DNA of 5,778 nucleotides from Cyanobacteria bacterium T3Sed10_344R1 (GTDB taxonomy: Bacteria; Cyanobacteriota; Cyanobacteriia; Phormidesmidales; Phormidesmidaceae): the NCBI GenBank assembly GCA_003566335.1, contig PXDR01000539.1, positions 1-5,778 of the forward strand. Direction: 5' to 3'. Shown one piece after another: positions 1 through 4,971 of this stretch. How positions within the stretch are numbered: the stretch's first letter is position 1; each line of letters begins with the position of its first letter. Under the pieces are notes generated by a model. The model had not been told where the DNA came from, searched no databases, and saw nothing but the letters and a program-made list of their open reading frames with translations. Position numbers and translations under genes: made by a program.

Positions 1-818
1 AATACCTGCGCTACCTGGGCCAGCTTTTGCACCTTGACCTGGGCACGTCTCTGGCGAGCCAGGGACAGACGGTGTGGGGGCTGATTGGTCAATACTTTCC
101 GGCCACGGTGGAGCTGACGGTGTGCAGCATGATCGTGGCGGTAACTGTGGGGGTGACTGTGGGTGCGATCGCAGCCTCTCGACCCAACACCCCCCTGGAT
201 GCGGGGGGCCGTCTGTTTGGCATTGTCACCTACGCCGTGCCGATGTACTGGTTCGGCATGATTTTGCAGCAGGTGCTGGCGGTGCAGAATTCCTGGTTTC
301 CCATCGGCACCCGATTTCCGATCAGCGTGATGGCCCCGAACGGCCCCACTGGGCTGTATGTGCTAGATAGCCTGCTCCACGGCAATCTGAGCCAATGCGG
401 CACCGCGCTCTACCACCTGGCCCTGCCCAGCCTCACCCTGGGCCTGCTAATCAGCGGCATCTTTGAGCGGATGGTGCGGGTCAACCTGAAGCAAACCCTG
501 CAATCGGACTATGTAGAAGCCGCCCGGGCCCGAGGCATCCCAGAGGGCCGCATCCTCACCGCCCATGCCCTGAAAAATGCCTTTATCCCAGTGCTGACGA
601 TTTTGGGGCTGACCTTTGCCTCCTTGCTGGGGGGGGCCGTGCTGACCGAGGTGACCTTTGACTGGCCGGGGTTAGCCAACCGGCTGTACGAAGCCATCGA
701 CAACCACGACTACCCGGTGGTGCAGGGGCTGCTGGTGTTCTTTGGCTTTATTGTGGCCCTGATTAGCCTGGCCATTGACATTCTCAATGCCTACATCGAT
801 CCCCGGATTCGCTACTGA
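1..818 (+). CDS. ABC transporter permease, DppB/OppB family (5' end outside window)
   Basis: This is an inner-membrane permease subunit of an ABC importer for oligopeptides, dipeptides, nickel or similar solutes; the substrate cannot be read from the permease. The frame is open from base 3, and YLRYLGQLLHLDLGTS matches the stretch about 70 residues into DppB-type proteins. About 271 residues are therefore visible of a usual 310-340, and the TTG at 27 is an internal Leu codon, not a start. Seen in order: several hydrophobic membrane segments; the EAA cytoplasmic loop (DYVEAARARGIPEGRI, about nt 507-554) that contacts the ATPase; then HALKNAFIPVLT, LTEVTFDWPGL, DYPVVQG and a final YIDPRIRY, all hallmarks of the family. 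The stop is TGA at 816-818. The next gene is on the other strand, so this is probably the last gene of its operon unless partner genes lie elsewhere. Family assignment is very secure. Confidence 0.95.
   Translation, partial: YLRYLGQLLHLDLGTSLASQGQTVWGLIGQYFPATVELTVCSMIVAVTVGVTVGAIAASRPNTPLDAGGRLFGIVTYAVPMYWFGMILQQVLAVQNSWFPIGTRFPISVMAPNGPTGLYVLDSLLHGNLSQCGTALYHLALPSLTLGLLISGIFERMVRVNLKQTLQSDYVEAARARGIPEGRILTAHALKNAFIPVLTILGLTFASLLGGAVLTEVTFDWPGLANRLYEAIDNHDYPVVQGLLVFFGFIVALISLAIDILNAYIDPRIRY
165..172. repeat. HIP1 octamer
   Basis: A perfect GCGATCGC palindrome inside the permease gene. HIP1 is strongly over-represented in many cyanobacterial genomes; four copies occur in this window (165, 874, 3245, 5008). 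Confidence 0.9.
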
Positions 819-862
819 GCGGGGCTAGACTGCTGGACTGGCCAACGGGAGTTGAACGGGCG

Positions 863-1384
863 CTAAACGAGCTGCGATCGCCAGTGAACAATATTGTCCA
901 AATCCTGGTCGGCCCAGTGGTGATAGTAGCTAGTCTTCTCCCGTAGATGGGCGCTAGCTGCCTGCAACGAGCGCAACTGCTGCACCAACACCAGCAGGTA
1001 CGTACCGTTACTGGTATCCACATGGCTGAGGGTTGTCTGTGGGTTACCTGGATGATCCACTAGGGCTACCAAATCATGACCCGCTAACCATTGATTCAAC
1101 TGCCGAACTTGGTCAATCAACTGGCAGCCCCCAAGCCAGTCTGGCTGAGTCGCAATAATTAGCACCTCCCAATTTGCTTGCCAAGTTTGAGGGAGTTCAA
1201 GCAAGTGTGCGCCGATATCAGTCCAGTCTTGGCAACAGCGCACCTCAACCCGTTGATCTAACCAGGCTTGTCGGCAGTACGGACAAGGGGGCAAACTAGC
1301 AAACTCAGATTGAGGCACACTGAGAAAATCTTTTACCCAACGATCCAGATGGTGCTGCACCTGCTGGGGGTCAAGTGACGGCAT
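863..1384 (-). CDS. uncharacterised protein with CPYC motif
   Basis: I do not recognise a named family. The 173-residue soluble protein has no signal peptide or membrane segment. An N-terminal part (DRWVKDFLSVPQSEF, residues 14-28) leads into PPCPYCRQAW, with Cys34 and Cys37 spaced as in a glutaredoxin active site or half a zinc site. More cysteines follow at 50, 51 and 87. A hydrophobic strand (VLIIATQ, 74-80), VALVDHPGNP (106-115) and a C-terminal KTSYYHHWADQDLDNIVHWR region follow. The layout recalls short uncharacterised cyanobacterial and phage proteins with a CPxxxxA block, but this is from memory. Full thioredoxin-fold signatures such as a cis-Pro TVP motif are not evident, so redox activity is not established. 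ATG at 1384 is the chosen start; only an AGGA about 13 nt upstream could act as ribosome binding site. It is convergent with the permease gene, and the stops are 44 bp apart. Confidence 0.75.
   Translation of the reverse strand: MPSLDPQQVQHHLDRWVKDFLSVPQSEFASLPPCPYCRQAWLDQRVEVRCCQDWTDIGAHLLELPQTWQANWEVLIIATQPDWLGGCQLIDQVRQLNQWLAGHDLVALVDHPGNPQTTLSHVDTSNGTYLLVLVQQLRSLQAASAHLREKTSYYHHWADQDLDNIVHWRSQLV
874..881. repeat. HIP1 octamer
   Basis: A perfect GCGATCGC palindrome close to the 3' end of the CPYC-protein gene. Confidence 0.9.
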
Positions 1385-1675
1385 TAGTAAGGCTTATCCT
1401 GTGCGAACTCCCTCGCCTCACAATCAGATCCTAGGGAGCTTTACATTCGTTAACAATATTTGAATTGCGGTGCCTCGTTCAATCTACCAAGAGAGAGAAT
1501 TCCCCAGTCTTCAATCATTCTGAAATTCTGCCGCCATAATGCCGCAGCCATAATTCTGGGGCTGTGACGTTGGCGCTTTAATCCCCATAACAAAATCCCC
1601 CACCGCCTCGAAGGGGCAATGGAGGATGCTGTTGCTCTTGTCTGGGTTTCGGCGTTAGTGCGCCTCGTGAGCAGC
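1385..1675. other. gene-free stretch between glnB and the CPYC gene
   Basis: These 291 bp hold the leader of the CPYC gene and the region downstream of glnB. I see no further ORF of note. The octamer GCCATAAT occurs twice, 14 nt apart (1533-1540, 1547-1554), and ATTCTG flanks it on both sides (1525-1530, 1553-1558). CAGCC (1545-1549) can pair with GGCTG (1560-1564). No hairpin with a T-run gives a clear glnB terminator. Confidence 0.5.
1453..1482 (-). promoter_or_regulatory. candidate promoter of the CPYC-protein gene
   Basis: On the minus strand, TTGAAC (1482-1477) and TATTGT (1458-1453) are separated by 18 bp, about 70 bp upstream of the ATG at 1384. The -10 matches the sigma70 consensus at only 4 of 6 positions, so this is a plausible but weak call. 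Confidence 0.3.
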
Positions 1676-2014
1676 CTAGACCGCCTCTAGATCTTTCTCT
1701 CCGGTGCGGATACGGATAATTTCATCCACGGGCGTGACGAAGATCTTGCCATCGCCAATTTCCCCAGTTCGAGCGGCAGAGATGATTTTCTCAACCACCA
1801 GATCTACCTGGTTTTCTTCCACCACAATCTCGATCTTGAGCTTTTGTAGGAACTCAACCGTGTATTCAGAGCCGCGATAGCGCTCTGTCTGCCCCTTTTG
1901 GCGACCAAAGCCTCTGACCTCAGACACCGTCATGCCGACAATGCCCGCATTGACCAAAGCAATTTTGACTTCATCCAGCTTGAAGGGACGGATGATCGCT
2001 TCTATCTTTTTCAT
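1676..2014 (-). CDS. glnB: PII nitrogen regulatory protein GlnB
   Basis: PII is a small trimeric cytoplasmic sensor of 2-oxoglutarate and ATP/ADP. In cyanobacteria it controls N-acetylglutamate kinase, the NtcA coactivator PipX and nitrogen transporters. The 112 residues are full length, starting MKKIEAIIRPFKLDEVK. The T-loop reads RYRGSEYTVEF (45-55), with Ser49, the residue phosphorylated in cyanobacterial PII, and Tyr51, the residue uridylylated in proteobacteria. Ligand-site residues known from the family are present: Gln39, Lys58, Glu62, the TGEIGDGKIF block (83-92) with Lys90, and Arg101/Arg103. Glu85, part of the kinase contact, is also present. The ATG at 2014 has GAG 6 nt upstream and GGGAG further out. 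The gene lies 145 bp downstream of a same-strand membrane-protein gene and appears to have its own promoter with an NtcA-like box. No ammonium transporter or glutamine synthetase gene is adjacent within the window. Confidence 0.98.
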   Translation of the reverse strand: MKKIEAIIRPFKLDEVKIALVNAGIVGMTVSEVRGFGRQKGQTERYRGSEYTVEFLQKLKIEIVVEENQVDLVVEKIISAARTGEIGDGKIFVTPVDEIIRIRTGEKDLEAV

Positions 2015-2059
2015 CGCTTGCTCAGTTCTCCCTATTGGCAGTTGCGTACGGTAGCCCTA

Positions 2060-2104
2060 TGTCTAACGGGGGCTGCGGCCCTAATACTGTGTCGATAGCT
2101 ACAG
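2060..2104 (-). promoter_or_regulatory. candidate NtcA-activated glnB promoter
   Basis: The minus strand carries GTA-N8-CAC (2102-2089), one base from the NtcA consensus GTA-N8-TAC. It sits within an 18-bp element (2087-2104) whose outer CTGT/ACAG arms are perfectly symmetrical. After 23 nt comes TAGACA (2065-2060), a poor -10 of the TA-N3-T type. NtcA class II promoters place the box about 41.5 bp before the start site, which would fall near 2054, about 40 nt ahead of the glnB ATG. glnB is a known NtcA target in several cyanobacteria. Geometry supports the call; the mismatched half-site and weak -10 keep it tentative. Confidence 0.45.
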
Positions 2105-2121
2105 TTTAGTCTGGGTGTCCT

Positions 2122-2159
2122 CCCATTCTGGCATGGGTTCAACCGGTTCTGAGCGAACC
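2122..2159 (-). other. tandem hairpins after the coiled-coil protein gene
   Basis: Directly after the stop codon of the upstream gene, GGTTC/GAACC arms (2145-2149, 2155-2159; 5-nt loop) form one perfect 5-bp hairpin. CCCAT/ATGGG arms (2122-2126, 2133-2137; 6-nt loop) form a second. Neither is followed by a T-run on the minus strand, so they are not standard intrinsic terminators. They may mark or protect the 3' end of that message, or be coincidental. Confidence 0.35.
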
Positions 2160-2750
2160 TTAACGGTTGTTGCTCAAAATGGGCCGCATAATGATAAATC
2201 CAGCCCCAAACGCCGTAATCACAATCAAAAACACCGATAGGGCAAGCCACAGTCCGCCCAGATCTCGGCTGGGGGCCTGCTTGTCTGGATGGTTGGGCGC
2301 GGCCCCCGTCTCGCTGAATAACTTTCCTTGGGTCAAAGCCCGGTCTAGAGCCTTGATGGGTTGGGGCCGACTGGTGGTACTGTTGCCGTCCAGACGAGGT
2401 GAGAGGCCATCTTGGCTGGGGATGGGCACCGGAGGGCCACCAAGGCGACCCTCTTCCCACGCAGCGGGGGCAACCTTCCCATTGTTCTGAGGCGCTACGC
2501 CCGCAAACTGACCTAGCTGCACGGTGGTCTGCACCACACGCTGGATTTCTTGGCGCAGCATTTGGTTCTGCCGAGTCAGCTGTTGGTTCTGGCTGCTGAG
2601 GGAGTCAACAACCCCTTTAGTGGCTTGAAGTTCAGCAGCAAGCTGGCGGTAAATCGAAATCGGCACCGAAGGCGCATATCCGCCTTCCCGTTCACTGGGG
2701 GCAGCGGGGGGCTGGGCCGGGAAATGAGGATTGGGATTCACAGAAGTCAT
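2160..2750 (-). CDS. coiled-coil protein with C-terminal membrane anchor
   Basis: No family recognised. The 196 residues begin with a Pro-rich disordered stretch (1-30). A strongly predicted-looking coiled coil rich in Gln, Leu and Arg follows (about 34-76; hydrophobic heptad positions include Leu37, Leu41, Val48, Leu51, Leu58, Leu65, Ile69, Val73). Then comes a Pro/Gly/Ser-rich linker (80-160) and a single hydrophobic helix (about 166-188) with only eight residues after it. That is the layout of a tail-anchored or single-pass protein with a large N-terminal cytoplasmic part. There is no signal peptide and no enzymatic motif. ATG at 2750 is the chosen start, with no Shine-Dalgarno visible. 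A good promoter lies 80 bp upstream. It precedes glnB on the same strand but is probably transcribed separately. A role as scaffold or membrane tether is inference only. Confidence 0.8.
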   Translation of the reverse strand: MTSVNPNPHFPAQPPAAPSEREGGYAPSVPISIYRQLAAELQATKGVVDSLSSQNQQLTRQNQMLRQEIQRVVQTTVQLGQFAGVAPQNNGKVAPAAWEEGRLGGPPVPIPSQDGLSPRLDGNSTTSRPQPIKALDRALTQGKLFSETGAAPNHPDKQAPSRDLGGLWLALSVFLIVITAFGAGFIIMRPILSNNR

Positions 2751-2830
2751 GCCAGTTTTGGGTGGAGTTGCGTCGTCCGAAAAAGCCAGAGACTCGTTCG
2801 TTCGCGTTACTGAGCCATAGAGTAGTTCAA

Positions 2831-2859
2831 ATTAGAACAATCTCATCAGTATTCGTCAA
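2831..2859 (-). promoter_or_regulatory. sigma70-type promoter of the coiled-coil protein gene
   Basis: On the minus strand, TTGACG (2859-2854; 5 of 6 to consensus) and TCTAAT (2836-2831; 5 of 6) have an ideal 17-bp spacer. Transcription would start near 2824, giving a leader of about 74 nt before the ATG at 2750. This is the best promoter match in the window. It lies in the 217-bp region shared with the divergent queF gene. Confidence 0.65.
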
Positions 2860-2879
2860 GATTTTCCATAAATCTCGAC

Positions 2880-2899
2880 GATAGATCGGGGGATAGATC
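2880..2899 (+). repeat. GATAGATC direct repeat upstream of queF
   Basis: Two identical octamers GATAGATC (2880-2887, 2892-2899) with a 12-nt period, separated by GGGG, lie 70-90 bp upstream of the queF start. They could be a regulator site or chance; nothing else supports either. Confidence 0.4.
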
Positions 2900-2967
2900 T
2901 GTAAATATGGTTATTGGGCCTGACTTTAGGCTGTTGTCCCCCGCTAAAATCTCCGCCAAAAGCTATC

Positions 2968-3399
2968 ATGACCGACGCTGCTACCCACGCCACCCCCCAA
3001 GAGACTGACAACGCTGCACAGCCAGAAATGAAGTACGGCGAGCGAGAAATTCAGGAAGGTCGTCTGATCACCTTTCCTAATCCTCGGCTTGGGCGGCGCT
3101 ACACCGTGGATATCACTCTGCCAGAGTTCACCTGTAAGTGTCCCTTCTCGGGCTATCCTGACTTCGCTACGATTCACATCACCTACAGTCCTGACCAACG
3201 GGTACCAGAACTGAAGGCGCTGAAGCTTTATATCAACAGCTATCGCGATCGCTACATCTCCCACGAAGAATCGATCAACCAAATCCTGGATGATTTCGTC
3301 GCCGCCTGCGATCCCCTAGCAGTGACGATTAAGGGCGACTTCACCCCCCGTGGCAACGTCCATACCGTAGTGGAAGTAACTCACCAAAAAGAGGCGTAG
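2968..3399 (+). CDS. queF: NADPH-dependent 7-cyano-7-deazaguanine reductase (preQ1 synthase)
   Basis: QueF reduces the nitrile of preQ0 to the aminomethyl group of preQ1 using two NADPH, a step of queuosine biosynthesis for tRNA wobble positions; it is a cytoplasmic T-fold enzyme. The 143-residue product fits the short, unimodular class. FTCKCPFSGYPDFATI (54-69) holds the catalytic Cys58, aligned with Cys55 of the Bacillus enzyme, and Asp65. ELKALK (81-86) corresponds to the ESKSLK NADPH-binding motif, here with Leu and Ala in place of the two Ser. ISHEESINQI (97-106) supplies the substrate-binding His-Glu pair, and GDFTPRGN (123-130) is also typical. I chose ATG 2968 because family homology starts after it; TTG 2914 would add 18 residues of no likeness. 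No Shine-Dalgarno is seen. TAAAAT at 2945-2950 could be a -10 but has no good -35. No other queuosine gene is nearby. Confidence 0.97.
   Translation: MTDAATHATPQETDNAAQPEMKYGEREIQEGRLITFPNPRLGRRYTVDITLPEFTCKCPFSGYPDFATIHITYSPDQRVPELKALKLYINSYRDRYISHEESINQILDDFVAACDPLAVTIKGDFTPRGNVHTVVEVTHQKEA
3245..3252. repeat. HIP1 octamer
   Basis: A perfect GCGATCGC palindrome within queF. Confidence 0.9.
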
Positions 3400-3438
3400 A
3401 AGGCTGTTCTAACCGGTGACTCTGGCTTGATTCGGCCC

Positions 3439-3452
3439 CCGGAGATCTCCGG
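3439..3452. other. perfect 14-bp palindrome between convergent genes
   Basis: CCGGAGATCTCCGG is fully self-complementary and can fold into a short GC-rich hairpin in either transcript. It lies 40 bp after the queF stop and, on the other strand, about 29 bp after the tetR stop. A bidirectional transcript end is the natural reading, but no T-run follows on either side, so intrinsic termination is not shown. Confidence 0.45.
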
Positions 3453-3479
3453 CCAACAGCCAATAGCCAATAGCCAACA
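3452..3479. repeat. heptanucleotide tandem repeat (STRR type), four GCCAAYA units
   Basis: Four contiguous 7-bp units read GCCAACA, GCCAATA, GCCAATA, GCCAACA. The array ends one base before the stop codon of the minus-strand tetR gene. Short tandemly repeated heptamers in intergenic DNA are a known cyanobacterial feature; their function is unsettled. Confidence 0.85.
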
Positions 3480-3480
3480 G

Positions 3481-4104
3481 CTACTTCTGCAACACCCCAT
3501 TCAAAAAGATATCCGCCAACCCCTCCGCTAGCTCCTGCATTTCCTTGGGGGAACTTTCCTCGTCGGCTAAGCTGCCTTGGCTAAAGCCTGCCACGGTGAA
3601 CATGCCCAGAAAAATCCGGGCCACCACCCGGGGATTCATCGGGCGATAGGTGCCCCGATCCATCGCGGTTTGAAAGAAGGCTTCGGCAACGTCGGTCATT
3701 TTGTCGATCACCTCTGCCTGGATTTGCTCTCGCAACTCAGGATGGAACTGGGCTTCCATGAAGCAAACCCGGAGCATGTCGGCGTTTTTCGGCAGGTTCA
3801 GCATCCGTCGCCGCATCACTTGGGCTACGGCCTGGTAGCTGGCCATTTCGCTGAGTTCTGTCAGCAGATCGGTCAAAATGTCGATCCAGCCCTGAGTTGC
3901 GACGGCGACCAGGATGGCTTTTTTATTTTCAAAATGGCGAAATAGGGTGCCCTCGGCCACTCCGGCGGCTTGGGCTAGGTCGCGGGTGGTGGTGCCGCCA
4001 TAGCCACGTCTGGCAAATAGGCGCTGGGCTGCTTTGAGAATCCGGGTTTGGGTGTCCTCCTCGGGTGAAGCAGCGGGCTGAGAGGCGGGACGAAAGATAG
4101 ACAT
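3481..4104 (-). CDS. TetR/AcrR-family transcriptional regulator
   Basis: A one-component DNA-binding regulator, most likely a repressor released by a small ligand. The 207 residues from ATG 4104 are the usual TetR length; GTG at 4107 is an alternative start one codon earlier. After a short disordered tail, TRILKAAQRLFARRGYGGTT (20-39) leads to the helix-turn-helix TTTRDLAQAAGVAEGTLFRHFENKKA (38-63), a textbook TetR signature. The rest is helical and diverged, as expected for the ligand and dimer domain, so the effector cannot be named. No efflux pump or enzyme gene lies divergently beside it in the window; the same-strand neighbour ends in its own terminator. The target is therefore unknown, with autoregulation likely by family habit. 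No Shine-Dalgarno is seen. Confidence 0.95.
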   Translation of the reverse strand: MSIFRPASQPAASPEEDTQTRILKAAQRLFARRGYGGTTTRDLAQAAGVAEGTLFRHFENKKAILVAVATQGWIDILTDLLTELSEMASYQAVAQVMRRRMLNLPKNADMLRVCFMEAQFHPELREQIQAEVIDKMTDVAEAFFQTAMDRGTYRPMNPRVVARIFLGMFTVAGFSQGSLADEESSPKEMQELAEGLADIFLNGVLQK

Positions 4105-4136
4105 CACAGTGACCCGGTAACAGCAAAGTAGACAGA

Positions 4137-4152
4137 GTCTAAGTCTTTAGTC
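4137..4152. promoter_or_regulatory. candidate TetR operator
   Basis: GTCTAAGTCTTTAGTC is a 16-bp imperfect dyad (G-N-CTAA-N4-TTAG-N-C) centred about 40 bp upstream of the tetR start. TetR proteins often bind such dyads in their own promoters, but no clear promoter boxes frame it. Confidence 0.25.
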
Positions 4153-4223
4153 ATTGTTAGCCGGGAATTGGCTGAAGCGAGTAGGATTTCACAGAAGCTT
4201 ACAAATTAACCGCTGACACATCA

Positions 4224-4258
4224 GAAAGAAAAAACCTGCTCCTATAAAGAAGCAGGTT
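4224..4258 (-). terminator. intrinsic terminator of the small membrane-protein unit
   Basis: On the minus strand, AACCTGCT (4258-4251) pairs perfectly with AGCAGGTT (4240-4233) across a 10-nt loop. The stem runs straight into TTTTTTCTTT (4234-4225). An 8-bp stem followed by a T-tract is a standard Rho-independent terminator. It lies about 80 bp after the stop of the 106-codon gene and separates it from tetR. Confidence 0.85.
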
Positions 4259-4336
4259 GAGGCAAGGGAACAGAGATCGAACAGTCAAACAGCACGGAGA
4301 AAACAGGAAAACTTGACCAAGATGGTCTGAAATGGG

Positions 4337-4657
4337 CTAGGTCGCCAAGGTGTCAAACGCAACGGCTAACCCAGCCGCAACCACGGTGATGCTGAGGCCG
4401 ACGAAGGGATTTTGGCCTTGGCTAACGGCGAAGGACGTTACGATGCCTGCACCTAAGCCAGCGGTAACAGCAGCACTCAACCAATCTTTTTTAAATTCGT
4501 ACATTTGGGTAACTGAATTAAAGCCAGGTTTGGGGATCGGTGCAGAATCACACCGGGGCTCAGCAGCAGTGGCGGGGTGTTGCTCAAGACTTGTTTCACG
4601 CTTGGGATTCAAGTCTGGTCTGAACAACCGCCGCTCAAAACTCTGAAGCTGATTCAT
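4337..4657 (-). CDS. small membrane protein with two helices
   Basis: Not recognised. The 106 residues have a polar, Arg/Pro-rich N-terminal half (1-51) and a hydrophobic C-terminal half. The latter contains two probable membrane helices (about 59-79 and 84-102) joined by a short SQGQNP turn, rich in Ala, Gly and Val. ATG 4657 is the first possible start: an in-frame TAG lies two codons upstream. The start overlaps the stop of a 22-codon ORF by ATGA, which suggests translational coupling. An internal Met52 (MYEFKKDWL) could give a 55-residue form with just the helices. I prefer this strand over the overlapping plus-strand ORF because of the coupled start, the coherent membrane pattern and the terminator downstream. 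Function is unknown. Confidence 0.65.
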   Translation of the reverse strand: MNQLQSFERRLFRPDLNPKRETSLEQHPATAAEPRCDSAPIPKPGFNSVTQMYEFKKDWLSAAVTAGLGAGIVTSFAVSQGQNPFVGLSITVVAAGLAVAFDTLAT

Positions 4658-4722
4658 AAGCTATCACCCTGGCTTTGGCCATAATCCCAAGGGATGAGTT
4701 TCTGTAACCAACGTTTAGGCAT
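4654..4722 (-). CDS. 22-codon ORF overlapping the next start (small or leader peptide)
   Basis: ATG at 4722 opens 22 codons starting MPKRWLQKLIPWDYG and ending in TGA, whose first two bases lie within the ATG of the 106-codon gene (ATGA overlap, 4657-4654). The peptide is basic and amphipathic at its start, with two Trp. A purine-rich GTAAAGAAAG stretch precedes the start as a weak ribosome binding site. It could be a true small protein or a leader that feeds ribosomes to the next gene. Length alone gives little coding evidence. Confidence 0.4.
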   Translation of the reverse strand: MPKRWLQKLIPWDYGQSQGDSL

Positions 4723-4757
4723 AGTTAGCTTTCTTTACAGGCGATCCCCGGCAGGGC

Positions 4758-4870
4758 TGGCCTAATTAAGTTAAGCGGTTGCTTGAAACGGGCATCCGCT
4801 GGGTGCCAATGTTCTGCATTCCGCCTCTAACGCTCCCTTGGCAAGCTATCCATGAGACAAAATTAGGCCA
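4758..4870. repeat. 10-bp inverted repeat enclosing a hairpin-forming stretch
   Basis: TGGCCTAATT (4758-4767) and AATTAGGCCA (4861-4870) are perfect inverted copies 93 bp apart. Inside, GGCATCC-GCT-GGGTGCC (4791-4807) forms a 7-bp stem with one T-G pair, AATG/CATT (4808-4811, 4817-4820) a small one, and GCTTG/CAAGC (4781-4785, 4842-4846) may also pair. It may be a structured RNA, a miniature mobile element or chance. It fills much of the otherwise gene-free 4723-4971. Confidence 0.4.
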
Positions 4871-4971
4871 AAGTTCGTAGAAAAGCTGCTGGCTGTTGGT
4901 TCAGGGCAGGAGAATCCAACGCTGCGCACCATACCAAACGGGACTGTTAAAGCATCCCCATTAGGTTTCTT

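Noticed and set aside
823..843. GGCTAG/CTGGCC hairpin after the permease stop as terminator
   Set aside because: Six pairs including one G-T, with no T-run after it; too weak to call.
1597..1616. CCCC/GGGG hairpin as glnB terminator
   Set aside because: Only four base pairs across a loop of 11 or more nt, followed by GATTTTG rather than a true T-run.
2046..2059. GTA-N8-CTA near the glnB start as NtcA site
   Set aside because: The second half-site does not match TAC, and the position is too close to the start codon; the element at 2089-2102 fits better.
2032..2460. 142-codon minus-strand ORF overlapping the coiled-coil gene and the glnB leader
   Set aside because: It is a different frame of a better-supported gene, with a low-complexity Pro/Arg/Gln composition, and it runs across the glnB promoter.
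2914..2967. TTG-initiated N-terminal extension of queF
   Set aside because: The 18 extra residues show no family likeness, and ATG 2968 gives a normal-length enzyme.
2914..2967. preQ1 riboswitch in the queF leader
   Set aside because: The A-rich 3' tail and the loop-tail pseudoknot expected for preQ1-I are not found by eye.
4350..4646. 98-codon plus-strand ORF opposite the small membrane-protein gene
   Set aside because: The minus-strand frame has a coupled start, a coherent two-helix pattern and a downstream terminator; the plus-strand product shows no domain-like pattern.
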